Assembly: GCA_000378025.1 (NCBI GenBank)
Contig: KB899087.1
Location: 2,294,001 to 2,358,000, forward strand
DNA from: Xanthobacteraceae bacterium 501b
Lineage (GTDB): Bacteria > Pseudomonadota > Alphaproteobacteria > Rhizobiales > Xanthobacteraceae
DNA: 64,000 nucleotides
Direction of reading: 5' to 3'
Each line of letters opens with the position of its first letter. Within the stretch, counting starts at the first letter, position 1. The translations under genes were made by a program, and so were the position numbers. The notes beneath the pieces are model-generated. The model was not told the origin of the DNA. It saw nothing but the letters and a program-made list of their open reading frames with translations, and made no database searches. This document shows, in pieces, positions 17,371-25,639 of this stretch.

Positions 17371-17389
17371 GGGAGCCTCAGCAGCAAAA

Positions 17390-17424
17390 CGGACGGGGCA
17401 AACCGGACGGGGCAAAACGGAAGA
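17390..17424. repeat. Short tandem direct repeat in cobT/bluB intergenic DNA
   Basis: CGGACGGGGCAAA(A)C appears twice in direct succession and is partly repeated on both sides in the cobT leader. Likely slippage-derived; no function can be assigned. The whole 190-bp region between cobT and bluB otherwise shows no conserved regulatory box. Confidence 0.4.
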
Positions 17425-17560
17425 TGCAGGGTGAAGAAGTGTCGCCTCGGGCGCCAAGGCGGGGTAGACCCTCACCGAGGGACGCGCAACCCTCACGCAG
17501 GCCGCCGCGCCCCGGCGATTTCGCATGGAAGCGCGCGGGCGAGCAAGAAGGCGATCACGG

Positions 17561-18250
17561 ATGGAAGCCCGCAAGGAAGCCCCCTTGGCCGTTCCTCTCA
17601 AAGCCCCTGCCGCCACGCCGCCGGACTTCGACGCCGCCTTTCGCGACCGGCTCGACGCGCTGTTCGCCTGGCGGCGCGATGTGCGCTGCTTCCGCACCAC
17701 CGCGCTCGACGCGGCGGAATATGACGCGCTGCTGGCGGCCGCCTGCCGGGCGCCGAGCGTCGGCTTCAGCCAGCCCTGGCGGCTGGTGCGGGTGCGCGAC
17801 GGCGACCGGCGCACGGCCATCCGCGCGCTGTTCGAGGCCGCCAATGCCGAAGCGCTGGCGCTGCAGCCGGCCGAGCGCGCCGGCCTCTATGCACGGCTGA
17901 AGCTCGCCGGGCTGGACGACGCGCCCGAACATCTCGCCGTCTTCGTCGAGCCGGACCCTGCGAGCGGCCACGGGCTCGGCCGCGCCACCATGCCGGAAAC
18001 GGTCGCCTATTCCGCCGTGCTCGCCATCCACACGCTGTGGCTGGCGGCGGCGGCGCGCGGCATCGGGGTCGGCTGGGTGTCGATCCTCGCCCCGCAGGCG
18101 GTGGCGGCTGCGCTGGAGGTGCCCGCGCAGTGGCGGCTCGTCGGCTATCTCTGCATCGGCTATCCCGCCGAAGCCTCACCCGTGCCGGAGCTGGAGCGCG
18201 CCGGCTGGGAGCAGCGGCGGCCGCTCACCGAGCTACTGGTCGAGCGCTGA
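17561..18250 (+). CDS. bluB: 5,6-dimethylbenzimidazole synthase BluB
   Basis: About 229 residues of the nitroreductase-like fold. BluB fragments reduced FMN with oxygen to form dimethylbenzimidazole. Family marks include FAWRRDVRCFRTTALD at the N-terminus, CRAPSVGFSQPWRLVRV, the Asp-containing segment, and PETVAYSAVLAIHTLWLAAAARGIGVGWVSIL. Start ATG 17561 is preferred; an in-frame start at 17525 would add 12 Arg-rich residues. It is followed 12 bp later by cobS and is divergent from cobT, making a compact lower-ligand module. Oxygen-dependence of BluB implies aerobic B12 completion. Confidence 0.94.
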   Translation: MEARKEAPLAVPLKAPAATPPDFDAAFRDRLDALFAWRRDVRCFRTTALDAAEYDALLAAACRAPSVGFSQPWRLVRVRDGDRRTAIRALFEAANAEALALQPAERAGLYARLKLAGLDDAPEHLAVFVEPDPASGHGLGRATMPETVAYSAVLAIHTLWLAAAARGIGVGWVSILAPQAVAAALEVPAQWRLVGYLCIGYPAEASPVPELERAGWEQRRPLTELLVER

Positions 18251-18262
18251 ACGGAATCGCCG

Positions 18263-19045
18263 ATGCCCCTCCCCATCCTTTCAGATGTGCCCGCCGCGCT
18301 GCGCTTCCTCTCGCGGCTGCCGGTGCGGCTGCCCTCCGAACCGCAAGAGGACGGCCCGCCCGATCTCGACCGCCTCGGCCCGGCCCTGCCGCTGGCTGGC
18401 GCCGTGCTGGGGCTCATCGCCGCCTCGGTGCTGGTGGTGGCGCAGGCAATCGGGCTGGGGGATTTTCTCGCCGCCACGCTGGCGGTGACGGTGCTGGTGG
18501 CGATCACGGGGGCGCTGCACGAGGACGGGCTGGCGGATGTCGCCGACGCGCTCGGCGGCTGGAGCGTCGAGCGGCGGCTGGAGATCATGAAGGACAGCCG
18601 GGTCGGCGCCTTCGGCGTGTGCGCTCTGATCCTGGCCTTCGCCCTGCGCATCGGCGCGCTGGCGGGGCTGCTGGAGACCGGGCCTTTAGCGGCGGCGGCC
18701 GGGCTCGTCGCGGCGGTCAGCGTCTCCCGCCTCGCCGGATTGTGGATGCTCGCCGCCCTGCCCTTCGCCCGGGCGGACGGTCTCGCCCGCAGCGTCGGGG
18801 TCCCGGGGGTGGCAAGCCGGCGGCTGGCGCTGGGCGTTGGACTCATTGTTGCGACTGCACTGATCGTCCACCTCATCGGCCTGACTGGCCTGATCGGCGG
18901 GACGCTTTTCGGGGTTGTGATTTTCCTCGGCGTGGTTCGCCTTGCGCGCGCCCAATTCGGCGGGCAGACCGGCGATGTCGCTGGAGCCGCCACCCTTCTG
19001 GTCGAAATTGCCTTCCTGATCGGCCTGCAAATCTTCGCGCGCTGA
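18263..19045 (+). CDS. cobS: Adenosylcobinamide-GDP ribazoletransferase CobS
   Basis: 260 residues, membrane-embedded with about six helices. Joins alpha-ribazole (phosphate) to adenosylcobinamide-GDP, the last assembly step of B12. The conserved acidic segment ALHEDGLADVADALGG followed by RRLEIMKDSRVGAFGV is diagnostic, and the N-terminal ALRFLSRLPVRLP is typical. Directly downstream of bluB. With cobT and bluB it supplies every lower-ligand step, though the corrin-ring genes are not in this window. Confidence 0.95.
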   Translation: MPLPILSDVPAALRFLSRLPVRLPSEPQEDGPPDLDRLGPALPLAGAVLGLIAASVLVVAQAIGLGDFLAATLAVTVLVAITGALHEDGLADVADALGGWSVERRLEIMKDSRVGAFGVCALILAFALRIGALAGLLETGPLAAAAGLVAAVSVSRLAGLWMLAALPFARADGLARSVGVPGVASRRLALGVGLIVATALIVHLIGLTGLIGGTLFGVVIFLGVVRLARAQFGGQTGDVAGAATLLVEIAFLIGLQIFAR

Positions 19046-19122
19046 CGCCCTGCCGGCCCGGCGCTTAACCGGATCGACAGGAAATTGCGCCAGAGTCAGC
19101 CGTCCCTGAGCGTACCGGATCC

Positions 19123-19302
19123 ATGTCCCAAACCCTTTCCACACCTTGCGTTTCCGTCTGCACGCTGGATGCCGCCGGGCGCCTTTGCCTCGGCTGCGGC
19201 CGCACCCTGGAGGAGATCGGCGCGTGGTCCACGCTCGGCGAAAACGAGCGGCGCGCCATCATGGCCCGCCTGAGCCAGCGCCCCGCAGGAGCCGCGCGAT
19301 GA
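19123..19302 (+). CDS. DUF1289 small cysteine protein
   Basis: Only 59 residues: MSQTLSTPCVSVCTLDAAG..., with four cysteines at 9, 13, 22 and 25 (C-x3-C-x8-C-x2-C) followed by G-R-T-L-E-E-I-G-A-W. That pattern is the DUF1289 (YdhL-like) family, thought from the cysteine spacing to bind a metal or Fe-S cluster. Its stop codon overlaps the ATG of the next gene (ATGA at 19299-19302), so the two are translationally coupled. Role unknown. Confidence 0.88.
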   Translation: MSQTLSTPCVSVCTLDAAGRLCLGCGRTLEEIGAWSTLGENERRAIMARLSQRPAGAAR

Positions 19303-20021
19303 ACGCCGATCGCCTGATGTGGATCGTCGTCATCGGCCTCGCCGGCGGCATCGGCCTGGTGTTCTTCGCCTCGCGCTATGGCGACGTCGGCGGCCTCGGC
19401 GCCAACGACTTGGCGCAGCTCGTTTTTTACGGATCCTTGCTCCTGGTCGTCGGTGCCAGCGTGTTCGCCACATTCACCGGCAGGCTGGGCGAAGCGCTGC
19501 GCGCCGCCGCGCTCTGGCTGGTGATTTTCGCTGTTCTGGCCGTGGGTTACTCCTACCGGGTCGAACTGCACGCCGTCGCCTACCGCGTCCTGGCCGAACT
19601 GGCCCCAGGCTACGCCGTCCCCCTCGCCGACAACGGCCCGGCGGTCGAAGTGGCCCGCGCCCGCGACGGCGATTTCAACGTGCGGGTAGAAGTAAACGGC
19701 AACAGAATACCTATGCTGGTCGATACCGGCGCCTCCAGCGTCGTGCTGACGCCCGAGGATGCGGTGGCGGTGGGTCTGCCGCTGGAATTCCTGCGCTACG
19801 ACATCCCCATCGACACCGCCAATGGCCGCGGTCGCGCGGCCGCAGTGGTACTTGAGCGCATTGGCATCGCTGGCTCGATCGACGAACGCGACGTGCCCGC
19901 CCTCGTCGCCAGCCCGGGCACGCTCAAGCACAGCCTGCTGGGCATGACCTTCCTCTCCCGCCTCGCCAGCTTCGAGATTCGCGGCGAGAAGCTGGTGATG
20001 CGGGCCAAGATGCTGGACTAG
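19299..20021 (+). CDS. Membrane-anchored retropepsin-like aspartic protease (TIGR02281 type)
   Basis: 240 residues. Three hydrophobic segments (about 7-24, 40-58 and 70-85) precede a soluble clan-AA protease domain from ~115. The catalytic triplet is D142-T143-G144-A-S in MLVDTGASSVVL, then LGMTFLSRL, the typical second half of the single-copy domain. Such proteins act as dimers. Alphaproteobacterial members are membrane-bound with the protease outside the cytoplasm by prediction. The DUF1289 gene overlaps its start by four bases. Substrates are unknown. Confidence 0.87.
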   Translation: MNADRLMWIVVIGLAGGIGLVFFASRYGDVGGLGANDLAQLVFYGSLLLVVGASVFATFTGRLGEALRAAALWLVIFAVLAVGYSYRVELHAVAYRVLAELAPGYAVPLADNGPAVEVARARDGDFNVRVEVNGNRIPMLVDTGASSVVLTPEDAVAVGLPLEFLRYDIPIDTANGRGRAAAVVLERIGIAGSIDERDVPALVASPGTLKHSLLGMTFLSRLASFEIRGEKLVMRAKMLD

Positions 20022-20036
20022 CGGCGTTTCTTCGTC

Positions 20037-20873
20037 TCACTCGACGATCAGCGCCACCACGAAGCGCAGGCCGACGATGAGCAGATACAGACCGAACCCA
20101 ACCTCCAACTGACGCCGGGTGAAGCCGTGCGCCAGCCGGGCGCCGAGCGGCGCGGCCAGCGTCGCGATGCCGCCCACCAGCACCAGCCCCGGCAGCGAGA
20201 CATAGCCGAGCGAGAAAGGCGGCAGGTCCTCCAGATGCGGGATGCCGCTTATGATGTAGCCGATCGTCCCCGGCACCGCGATCAGCGCCCCCAGCCCGGC
20301 CGAGGTGGCGATGGCGGTATGGATCGGGACCCGGTAGAGGGTAAGCACCACGGTGGCTATGCCGCCGCCTGATATGCCGATCAGTGGCGCCGAGGCGCCG
20401 ATGCCGAAGCCATAGAGCGCCATGGGCAGCCGCCCCGGCAGCGTGTCAGCAAGAACCCAATTGTCACGCCCGAACAGCAGCTTCGACGACATCAGCGCGG
20501 CGAACAGCACGAAGGCGATCTTCAGCACCACGTCCGGCGACACCGCCGCCAGCAAGGTGCCCGCGACGACGCCGGCGATCAGCGGAACCGCCCATTGCCG
20601 CATGATCGAATTGTCGATTTTGGTGCGGCGTCGATGGGCGAAATAGGAGCGCAGCGCCGTCGGCACGATGATGGCGAGCGCCGTGCCCACCGAGAGATGC
20701 ATGCGCTCGGAATCGTCGACCCCCACCGCGCCGAACACCTCATAGAGCACCGGCACCACGATGGCCCCGCCGCCAATGCCGAACAGGCCGGCGAGGATGC
20801 CGGTGGCAAGGCCGGCCACCAGCAGCACGCCGGACAGCCACAGCAGATGTTCGAGAGGAATTGCCTGCACCAT
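20037..20873 (-). CDS. TauE/SafE-family anion permease
   Basis: About 278 residues and eight hydrophobic helices. The two family repeats are visible: GILAGLFGIGGGAIVVPVL near the N-terminus and GASAPLIGISGGGIATVVL in the middle. The family moves sulfite, sulfoacetate, taurine-related or other organic anions across the inner membrane. ATG 20873 (or an adjoining upstream GTG) starts the protein. No sulfur-metabolism gene is next to it, so the substrate is open. Confidence 0.88.
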   Translation of the reverse strand: MVQAIPLEHLLWLSGVLLVAGLATGILAGLFGIGGGAIVVPVLYEVFGAVGVDDSERMHLSVGTALAIIVPTALRSYFAHRRRTKIDNSIMRQWAVPLIAGVVAGTLLAAVSPDVVLKIAFVLFAALMSSKLLFGRDNWVLADTLPGRLPMALYGFGIGASAPLIGISGGGIATVVLTLYRVPIHTAIATSAGLGALIAVPGTIGYIISGIPHLEDLPPFSLGYVSLPGLVLVGGIATLAAPLGARLAHGFTRRQLEVGFGLYLLIVGLRFVVALIVE

Positions 20874-20923
20874 CACGCCACCACGTTTCGTCCTGCGTCG
20901 GATCGCCCCGTGATGGCACGGAT

Positions 20924-21925
20924 TCAGGCGACAAGCGACCGGCGTTCTTCGGCCTTGCGCACCTCGTCGACGGCCGCGCGCAGCACATCGAGGCCGGCCT
21001 CCGGCTTCACGCCCTCGGTTGCCAGATGGCGCCGGAAGGCACGCGCGCCGGGACGCCCGGTGAACAGGCCGAGCATATGGCGGGTGATGTCGTGGAGCCG
21101 GCCACCCGCCGCGAGGTGGGCGGCGACGTAAGGTTCAAAGGCAGTCACGGCCGTGAAGGCGTCGGCGTGCGGATCCTCGTCACCGAAGAACAGGCTGTCG
21201 ACCTGCAGCAGCAGTTCGGGTTGCTGATAGGCCGCGCGGCCAAGCATGACGCCATCGACATGCGCCAGTTGCGTCTGCACCACCTCCAGCGTGGTGATGC
21301 CACCGTTCAGACTGACCGGCACATCGGGCAGCCGCGCCTTCAGCCGGTGCACCCGGTCATAATCGAGCGGGGGAATGTCGCGATTTTCCTTGGGTGAAAG
21401 ACCTTGCAGCCATGCCTTGCGGGCATGGACGATGAGCCCGTCCGCGCCGGCCGCCAATACCGAATCCGCAAGCGCGTCGAGGGCGACCTCGGGGTCCTGC
21501 TCGTCGACGCCGAGCCGGCATTTCACGGTGACGGGGATGGTAACTTCCGCCTTCATGGCGGCAACGCACGCCGCCACCAGCGCCGGATCAAGCATCAGGC
21601 AGGCGCCGAAATTGCCGCCCTGCACCCGATCCGAGGGGCAGCCGACATTGAGGTTGATTTCGTCATAACCCCACTCGGCGCAGATCACTGCGGCCTTCGC
21701 CAGCGCCACCGGGTCCGACCCGCCGAGTTGCACCGCGATCGGATGCTCGACTTCCGAAAAACCGAGCAGCCGCTCACGGTCCCCGAAGATCACCGCATTC
21801 GCCGTCACCATCTCGGTATAAAGCAGTGCCCGACGCGAAAGGCCCCGGTGGAACGCCCGGCAATGCCGGTCGGTCCAGTCCATCATAGGGGCCACGGAAA
21901 ATATAAATGATTGATTTTTCGACAT
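20924..21925 (-). CDS. dusA: tRNA-dihydrouridine(20/20a) synthase DusA
   Basis: 333 residues. FMN-dependent reduction of uridine 20/20a in the tRNA D-loop. The start FSVAPMMDWTDRHCRAFHR and the block EINLNVGCPSDRVQGGNFGACLMLDP (with the catalytic Cys in GACLM) are DusA hallmarks, followed by KCRLGVDEQDPE and HARKAWLQGLSPKENRDIPPLDY. The C-terminal TRHMLGLFTGRPGARAFRRHL helical tRNA-binding segment is complete. The upstream ~220 bp are AT-richer than average and hold its promoter. Confidence 0.96.
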   Translation of the reverse strand: MSKNQSFIFSVAPMMDWTDRHCRAFHRGLSRRALLYTEMVTANAVIFGDRERLLGFSEVEHPIAVQLGGSDPVALAKAAVICAEWGYDEINLNVGCPSDRVQGGNFGACLMLDPALVAACVAAMKAEVTIPVTVKCRLGVDEQDPEVALDALADSVLAAGADGLIVHARKAWLQGLSPKENRDIPPLDYDRVHRLKARLPDVPVSLNGGITTLEVVQTQLAHVDGVMLGRAAYQQPELLLQVDSLFFGDEDPHADAFTAVTAFEPYVAAHLAAGGRLHDITRHMLGLFTGRPGARAFRRHLATEGVKPEAGLDVLRAAVDEVRKAEERRSLVA

Positions 21926-22146
21926 TATTTTTGTAATTTCGAGAAGTTGGGCCGCGTCGTGTGTACTCGATTTTTCGCCACGATACGCCCCATTTTCCGG
22001 ATTTTCGACGCGCGAGTGTGGCCCGCCCCGATTGAGTGGTCCAGTTCGACCCTAGGAACTGCCGCTCCAGCGGTTCGAGGGCGACAGATTGGCGTGCGCA
22101 GCCTTTTGGGCTTGGCCCGATCGCGATGAGAAGAAGGTCGACGGGC
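21926..22146. other. Intergenic DNA upstream of dusA
   Basis: 221 bp, AT-rich near dusA (T-rich tract 21908-21945), probably the dusA promoter and leader. The left operon's GMC gene ends at 22147. I see no gene, repeat or clear terminator hairpin. Confidence 0.4.
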
Positions 22147-23844
22147 TCAGCGCCCGTCACGGATGAAGCCGGCGATGCGCTCGGCGATCATGATGGTGGG
22201 CATGTTGGTATTGGCGCGCGGGATCGACGGCATCAGCGAGGCGTCGGCGACGCGCACGCCTTCGACGCCCAGCACAGTGCCAAGCGGCGATGTCACAGCC
22301 TCCGGGTCGTCGGCCCGGCCCATGCGGCAGGTTCCCGAGGGGTGCCAGGTGCCGCCGACATTCGTCCGCACGAAATCGGTCAGCGCGTCGTCGTCGGATA
22401 AGAGTCCGCGCAGGGTGATGCCCTGCGTCACCACCGCATGGATCAGCGCCGCGCGCAGCGGACCGGCCCAATCGAGCAGCCCGGCGAGCACGCCGCGCTG
22501 CATCGCGTTCCAAGCACCCGGCACCGCGATCCTGGCGACGCGCGGCGTGTAGCTCGCCGGGAACACCACGTCGCGCGCGCCGTCCATGCCGGGATCAAGC
22601 AACACCTCCCCGCCCATGCGGAGCGCCGCCTTCAGGCGGACCAGATCGCGCTCGTCGCTGAGCATGCGAAAATCGACTTCCGGCTCCACGCTTGAGTCAC
22701 GCGAGGCAAGGCGCAGGAAGCCGCGCGAACAGGACTTGTTCACCCAGAAGAAGAGGCTGCCGGTGCGCAACCCCACCGAATGCCAGCCGGCGCGCGAGAG
22801 GATCGCCGCGTGCATGTCGCCGGCCGGGGTTCCGGGCAGGCCCGAGGAGTAGCGCCAGATCGACTGTTCATGGTGCTCGCCCGGGTTGCGCTCGCGCAAG
22901 CGCGGCGGCAGCCAGGTCGCAACCGCGATCGAGGGGTGCTCCATCAAATTGCGGCCGACGCCCCGCCGATCGCACACCACCGGGATGCCGAGCGCGCGCA
23001 GTTCCTCCGCTGGGCCGATACCCGAGCGGAGCAGCAGCGTGGGCGAGTGAATGGCGCCGGCCGCGAGCACCACGTGCCGCGCGGTGATGGTGAAGCGCCG
23101 GCTCCCAGCGGTCTCAACCTCGGCGCCGATGGCACGGGTGCCCTCGAACAGAAGGCGCGTTGCAACATGGCCGGTGAGGATCGTCAGGTTGGCACGACGC
23201 CGGACCTCCGGCGTGAGATAGGCGAGCGAGGTGGGCTGGCGTTCGCCGCGATCGTCCACCGCCACCACGCCGCGAAAGGTGCCGTCTTGCCACAACCCGT
23301 TCTGGTCGGGCCGGATCGGGTAGCCGCGCCTGTCCAGCGTTGTCATCACCCGGGCGACGAAGGGCGAGATCTGCGCGTCGCCGATGCGGCGTAGCACCAG
23401 CGGGCCGCTGGAGCCATGCAGCGTGCCGTCAAAGTCGCGGTCGGCCTCCATGGCGCGGAACACTGGCAGGCAGGCCTCCCAGTTCCACCCCTGCGCGCCG
23501 AGCGCCTCCCATTCGTCATAGTCCCCGGGAGCGCCGCGATTGGCCATCAGCGCATTGATCGCCGAGCCGCCGCCGAGAATCCGGGCCTGCTCGTAGCGCC
23601 GGGGCCGGCGGCCGGCATTCCTCGCCGTGTCCCCCATCAGTGCCGTCAGCTTGCTCCAGATGTTGGACGTGTCGAGATAGGCGCGGCCGGGATAGCGCGC
23701 CTGCACCTCGGCCGGGATGTCGCCGACCGTCACATTGCGCCCGGCCTCGACGAGGATGACGTCCTGACGCGGGTCTTCGGAGAGCCGCGCGGCCAGCACA
23801 CAGCCGGCCGAGCCGCCGCCAAGGATCAGTATGTCGGTGTTCAT
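22147..23844 (-). CDS. GMC-family oxidoreductase (choline dehydrogenase-like)
   Basis: 565 residues. N-terminal FAD-binding LILGGGSAGCVLAARLSED and the GMC signatures GGGSAINALMANRG and AAGAIHSPTLLLRSGIGP. The C-terminal GTWHPSGTCRMG holds the active-site His, followed by DASLMPSIPRANTNMPTIMIAERIA. Such enzymes oxidise primary or secondary alcohols; choline dehydrogenase is the best-known close relative. It is the last gene of the amine-type ABC operon, so an amino alcohol substrate is plausible. Start ATG 23844 lies 4 bp after the permease stop. Confidence 0.9.
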   Translation of the reverse strand: MNTDILILGGGSAGCVLAARLSEDPRQDVILVEAGRNVTVGDIPAEVQARYPGRAYLDTSNIWSKLTALMGDTARNAGRRPRRYEQARILGGGSAINALMANRGAPGDYDEWEALGAQGWNWEACLPVFRAMEADRDFDGTLHGSSGPLVLRRIGDAQISPFVARVMTTLDRRGYPIRPDQNGLWQDGTFRGVVAVDDRGERQPTSLAYLTPEVRRRANLTILTGHVATRLLFEGTRAIGAEVETAGSRRFTITARHVVLAAGAIHSPTLLLRSGIGPAEELRALGIPVVCDRRGVGRNLMEHPSIAVATWLPPRLRERNPGEHHEQSIWRYSSGLPGTPAGDMHAAILSRAGWHSVGLRTGSLFFWVNKSCSRGFLRLASRDSSVEPEVDFRMLSDERDLVRLKAALRMGGEVLLDPGMDGARDVVFPASYTPRVARIAVPGAWNAMQRGVLAGLLDWAGPLRAALIHAVVTQGITLRGLLSDDDALTDFVRTNVGGTWHPSGTCRMGRADDPEAVTSPLGTVLGVEGVRVADASLMPSIPRANTNMPTIMIAERIAGFIRDGR

Positions 23845-23848
23845 AGCG

Positions 23849-24634
23849 CTAGGACCGCCCGCGCTCGCCGCGCGCATTGAGCGCCACCAGCATGACGACG
23901 AGGAAGGAGACAGCCGTGAGCAGCGTGCTGATCGCGGCGATGGTCGGATCGATCTCGTCACGCAGCGCGGTGAACATGCGCTTGGTCAGCGTCTGGTACT
24001 GGCCGCCGGAGATGAACAGCGCCACCACGGTCTCGTCGAGCGCCGAGATAAAGGCGAACAGGAGGCCCGTGATCACGCTCGGGCGGATCTGCGGCAGGGT
24101 GACGATGAAGAAGGTGCGCAGCCGGTTCATGCCGAGACTGCGCGAGACCATTTCCTGCGCCGGGTCGAACTTCCGCAGCCCCACCAGCACCGAGGTGATG
24201 ACATAAGGCAGGCCGAGCATGACATTGGCAAGGATCAGGCCGGTCATGGTCGCGAGCAGGCCGACATTGGCATAGACGAGAAACACGCCGACGGCGGTGA
24301 TCACGATCGGCACCACCAGCGGCAGCATCAGCACGACCTGCAGGCTGCGGACCAGGCGAGAACTGGCGAGATTGAGCGCATAGGCGGCGGCGGTTCCCAT
24401 CACCGTGGCGATGATGGCGCTCGCCACCGCGACGATCAGGCTGACGCGCGTCGCCTGCATCCAGGCGGTGCTGGCGAGATAGGCCTCGTACCAGCGCAGC
24501 GACCAGGAAGGCGGCGGAAAGGCGAGGAAGCGCGCGCCGGAGAACGACATCGGCACGATGATGACGATGGGAATGATCAGCCACAGCAGGACAAGGCCGA
24601 CAAACGCACGCAAAAGCAGTTTGGAGACCGCCAT
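23849..24634 (-). CDS. ABC transporter permease, PotC type
   Basis: 261 residues, about six helices. LVLLWLIIPIVIIVPMSF at the start and the EAA loop QEMVSRSLGMNRLRTFFIVTLPQIRPSVITGLLFAFISALDETVVALF mark the PotC/spermidine-putrescine subclass, where the ALDE-motif helix is typical. Start ATG 24634 lies two bases after the stop of the PotB-type partner. Together they form the membrane channel of the importer. Confidence 0.93.
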   Translation of the reverse strand: MAVSKLLLRAFVGLVLLWLIIPIVIIVPMSFSGARFLAFPPPSWSLRWYEAYLASTAWMQATRVSLIVAVASAIIATVMGTAAAYALNLASSRLVRSLQVVLMLPLVVPIVITAVGVFLVYANVGLLATMTGLILANVMLGLPYVITSVLVGLRKFDPAQEMVSRSLGMNRLRTFFIVTLPQIRPSVITGLLFAFISALDETVVALFISGGQYQTLTKRMFTALRDEIDPTIAAISTLLTAVSFLVVMLVALNARGERGRS

Positions 24635-24636
24635 GG

Positions 24637-25509
24637 TCAGCGCGCCCCCATGATGCGCTCGAACGGGATCACGAAGCTGGCGAGGCGGAAAATGAAGAAC
24701 ACGCAGGCCAGCAGCACCACGCTGATCGAGGAGGCCGCGCCCCATTCATTGTAGACCTCGATGTTTCGCGAAACCAGCATGGAAACCATGTAGGTCCGCC
24801 CGCCGCCGAGCAGTTCCGGCGTGATGTAGAAACCGAGCGTCAGCACGAAGACCAGCACCATGCCGGCAACCACGCCGGGCAGGGAAAGCGGCAGGAACAC
24901 GCGCATGAATACATGCAGCGGTGTGCCGCCGAGGCTGGAGCCCGCCATGGTCAATTCGGGCGGGATCTTCTGCATGGTGGCGTAGAGCGGCAGAACCATG
25001 AAAGGCAGCAGGATGTGCACGGTCGCGACGATCGTGCCGAATTCGTTGTTGACCAGCGTGAGCGGGGTGTCGACCAGTCCGAGCTCAGTCAGGGCGGTAT
25101 TCACCAGGCCACGCCGCTGCAGCAGGATCAGCCAGGCATAAGCGCGCACGAGAACGCTGGTCCAGAACGGCAGCACCACCATCGCCAGGATGAAGAGGCT
25201 CCAGCGCCGGGAGGCCCCCGCCGCCACATAGGCGACGGGGTAGCCGAGAATGAGGGCCGCAGCCGTCACGATGAAGGCCATGCGAAAAGTCTGCAGGAAG
25301 GTCATCCAGTAGACGTCGTCGGTCAGGAACCGCGCATAATGCGCCAGGGTGAACCCGCCATCCTGCCGCACCGATTGCCAGGCCAGCCAGCAGAGCGGCA
25401 CGATTAGGAGGCCGCCCACCACAGCGAGCGCCGGCGCCAGCAGCAGCAGGACCAGGCGTCGCTCGCGCCGCTGATGCGCGAGCGACGGGTTGACCGACGA
25501 CATCGACAT
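24637..25509 (-). CDS. ABC transporter permease, PotB type
   Basis: 290 residues. A long cytoplasmic N-terminus leads into LVLLLLAPALAVVGGLLIVPLCWLAWQSV, with six helices and the EAA loop PPELTMAGSSLGGTPLHVFMRVFLPLSLPGVVAGMVLVFVLTLGFYITPELLGGG, the PotB/PotH signature. Separated from the binding-protein gene by a ~100-bp dispersed repeat, which may uncouple expression of the receptor from the permeases. Confidence 0.93.
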   Translation of the reverse strand: MSMSSVNPSLAHQRRERRLVLLLLAPALAVVGGLLIVPLCWLAWQSVRQDGGFTLAHYARFLTDDVYWMTFLQTFRMAFIVTAAALILGYPVAYVAAGASRRWSLFILAMVVLPFWTSVLVRAYAWLILLQRRGLVNTALTELGLVDTPLTLVNNEFGTIVATVHILLPFMVLPLYATMQKIPPELTMAGSSLGGTPLHVFMRVFLPLSLPGVVAGMVLVFVLTLGFYITPELLGGGRTYMVSMLVSRNIEVYNEWGAASSISVVLLACVFFIFRLASFVIPFERIMGAR

Positions 25510-25522
25510 GGAAGCCTCCTCG

Positions 25523-25624
25523 CTAGAGCACTTCCGGTGAAAGCCGGTTCACCGTGCGTGCTCTAGGTTTTTGTTTTTACGCATTTTCTTCACGCGAACC
25601 GGAACCCACTTCGCCCGAAAATGC
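25523..25624. repeat. Hyphomicrobiales dispersed intergenic repeat inside an ABC operon
   Basis: A two-hairpin unit. The left arm CTAGAGCAC (25523-25531) pairs with GTGCTCTAG (25558-25566), with an inner pair CGGTGAA/TTCACCG (25535-25541, 25548-25554). The right arm GCATTTTC (25581-25588) pairs with GAAAATGC (25617-25624), separated by CACGCGAACCGGAACCCACTT. This TTTTTGTTTTTACGCATTTTCTTCACGCGAACCGG layout is a dispersed element known from many Hyphomicrobiales genomes. It fills the gap between the receptor and permease genes. Confidence 0.8.
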
Positions 25625-25639
25625 GCGAACAGCCCTCGC

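Noticed and set aside
17371-17560. Cobalamin riboswitch in the cobT/bluB intergenic region
   Set aside because: I looked on both strands for the GCCACTG B12 box and its flanking stems and did not see them.
21926-22146. Small gene or mobile element scar upstream of dusA
   Set aside because: The stretch is AT-rich but has no inverted repeats or target-site duplication, and open frames there are short.
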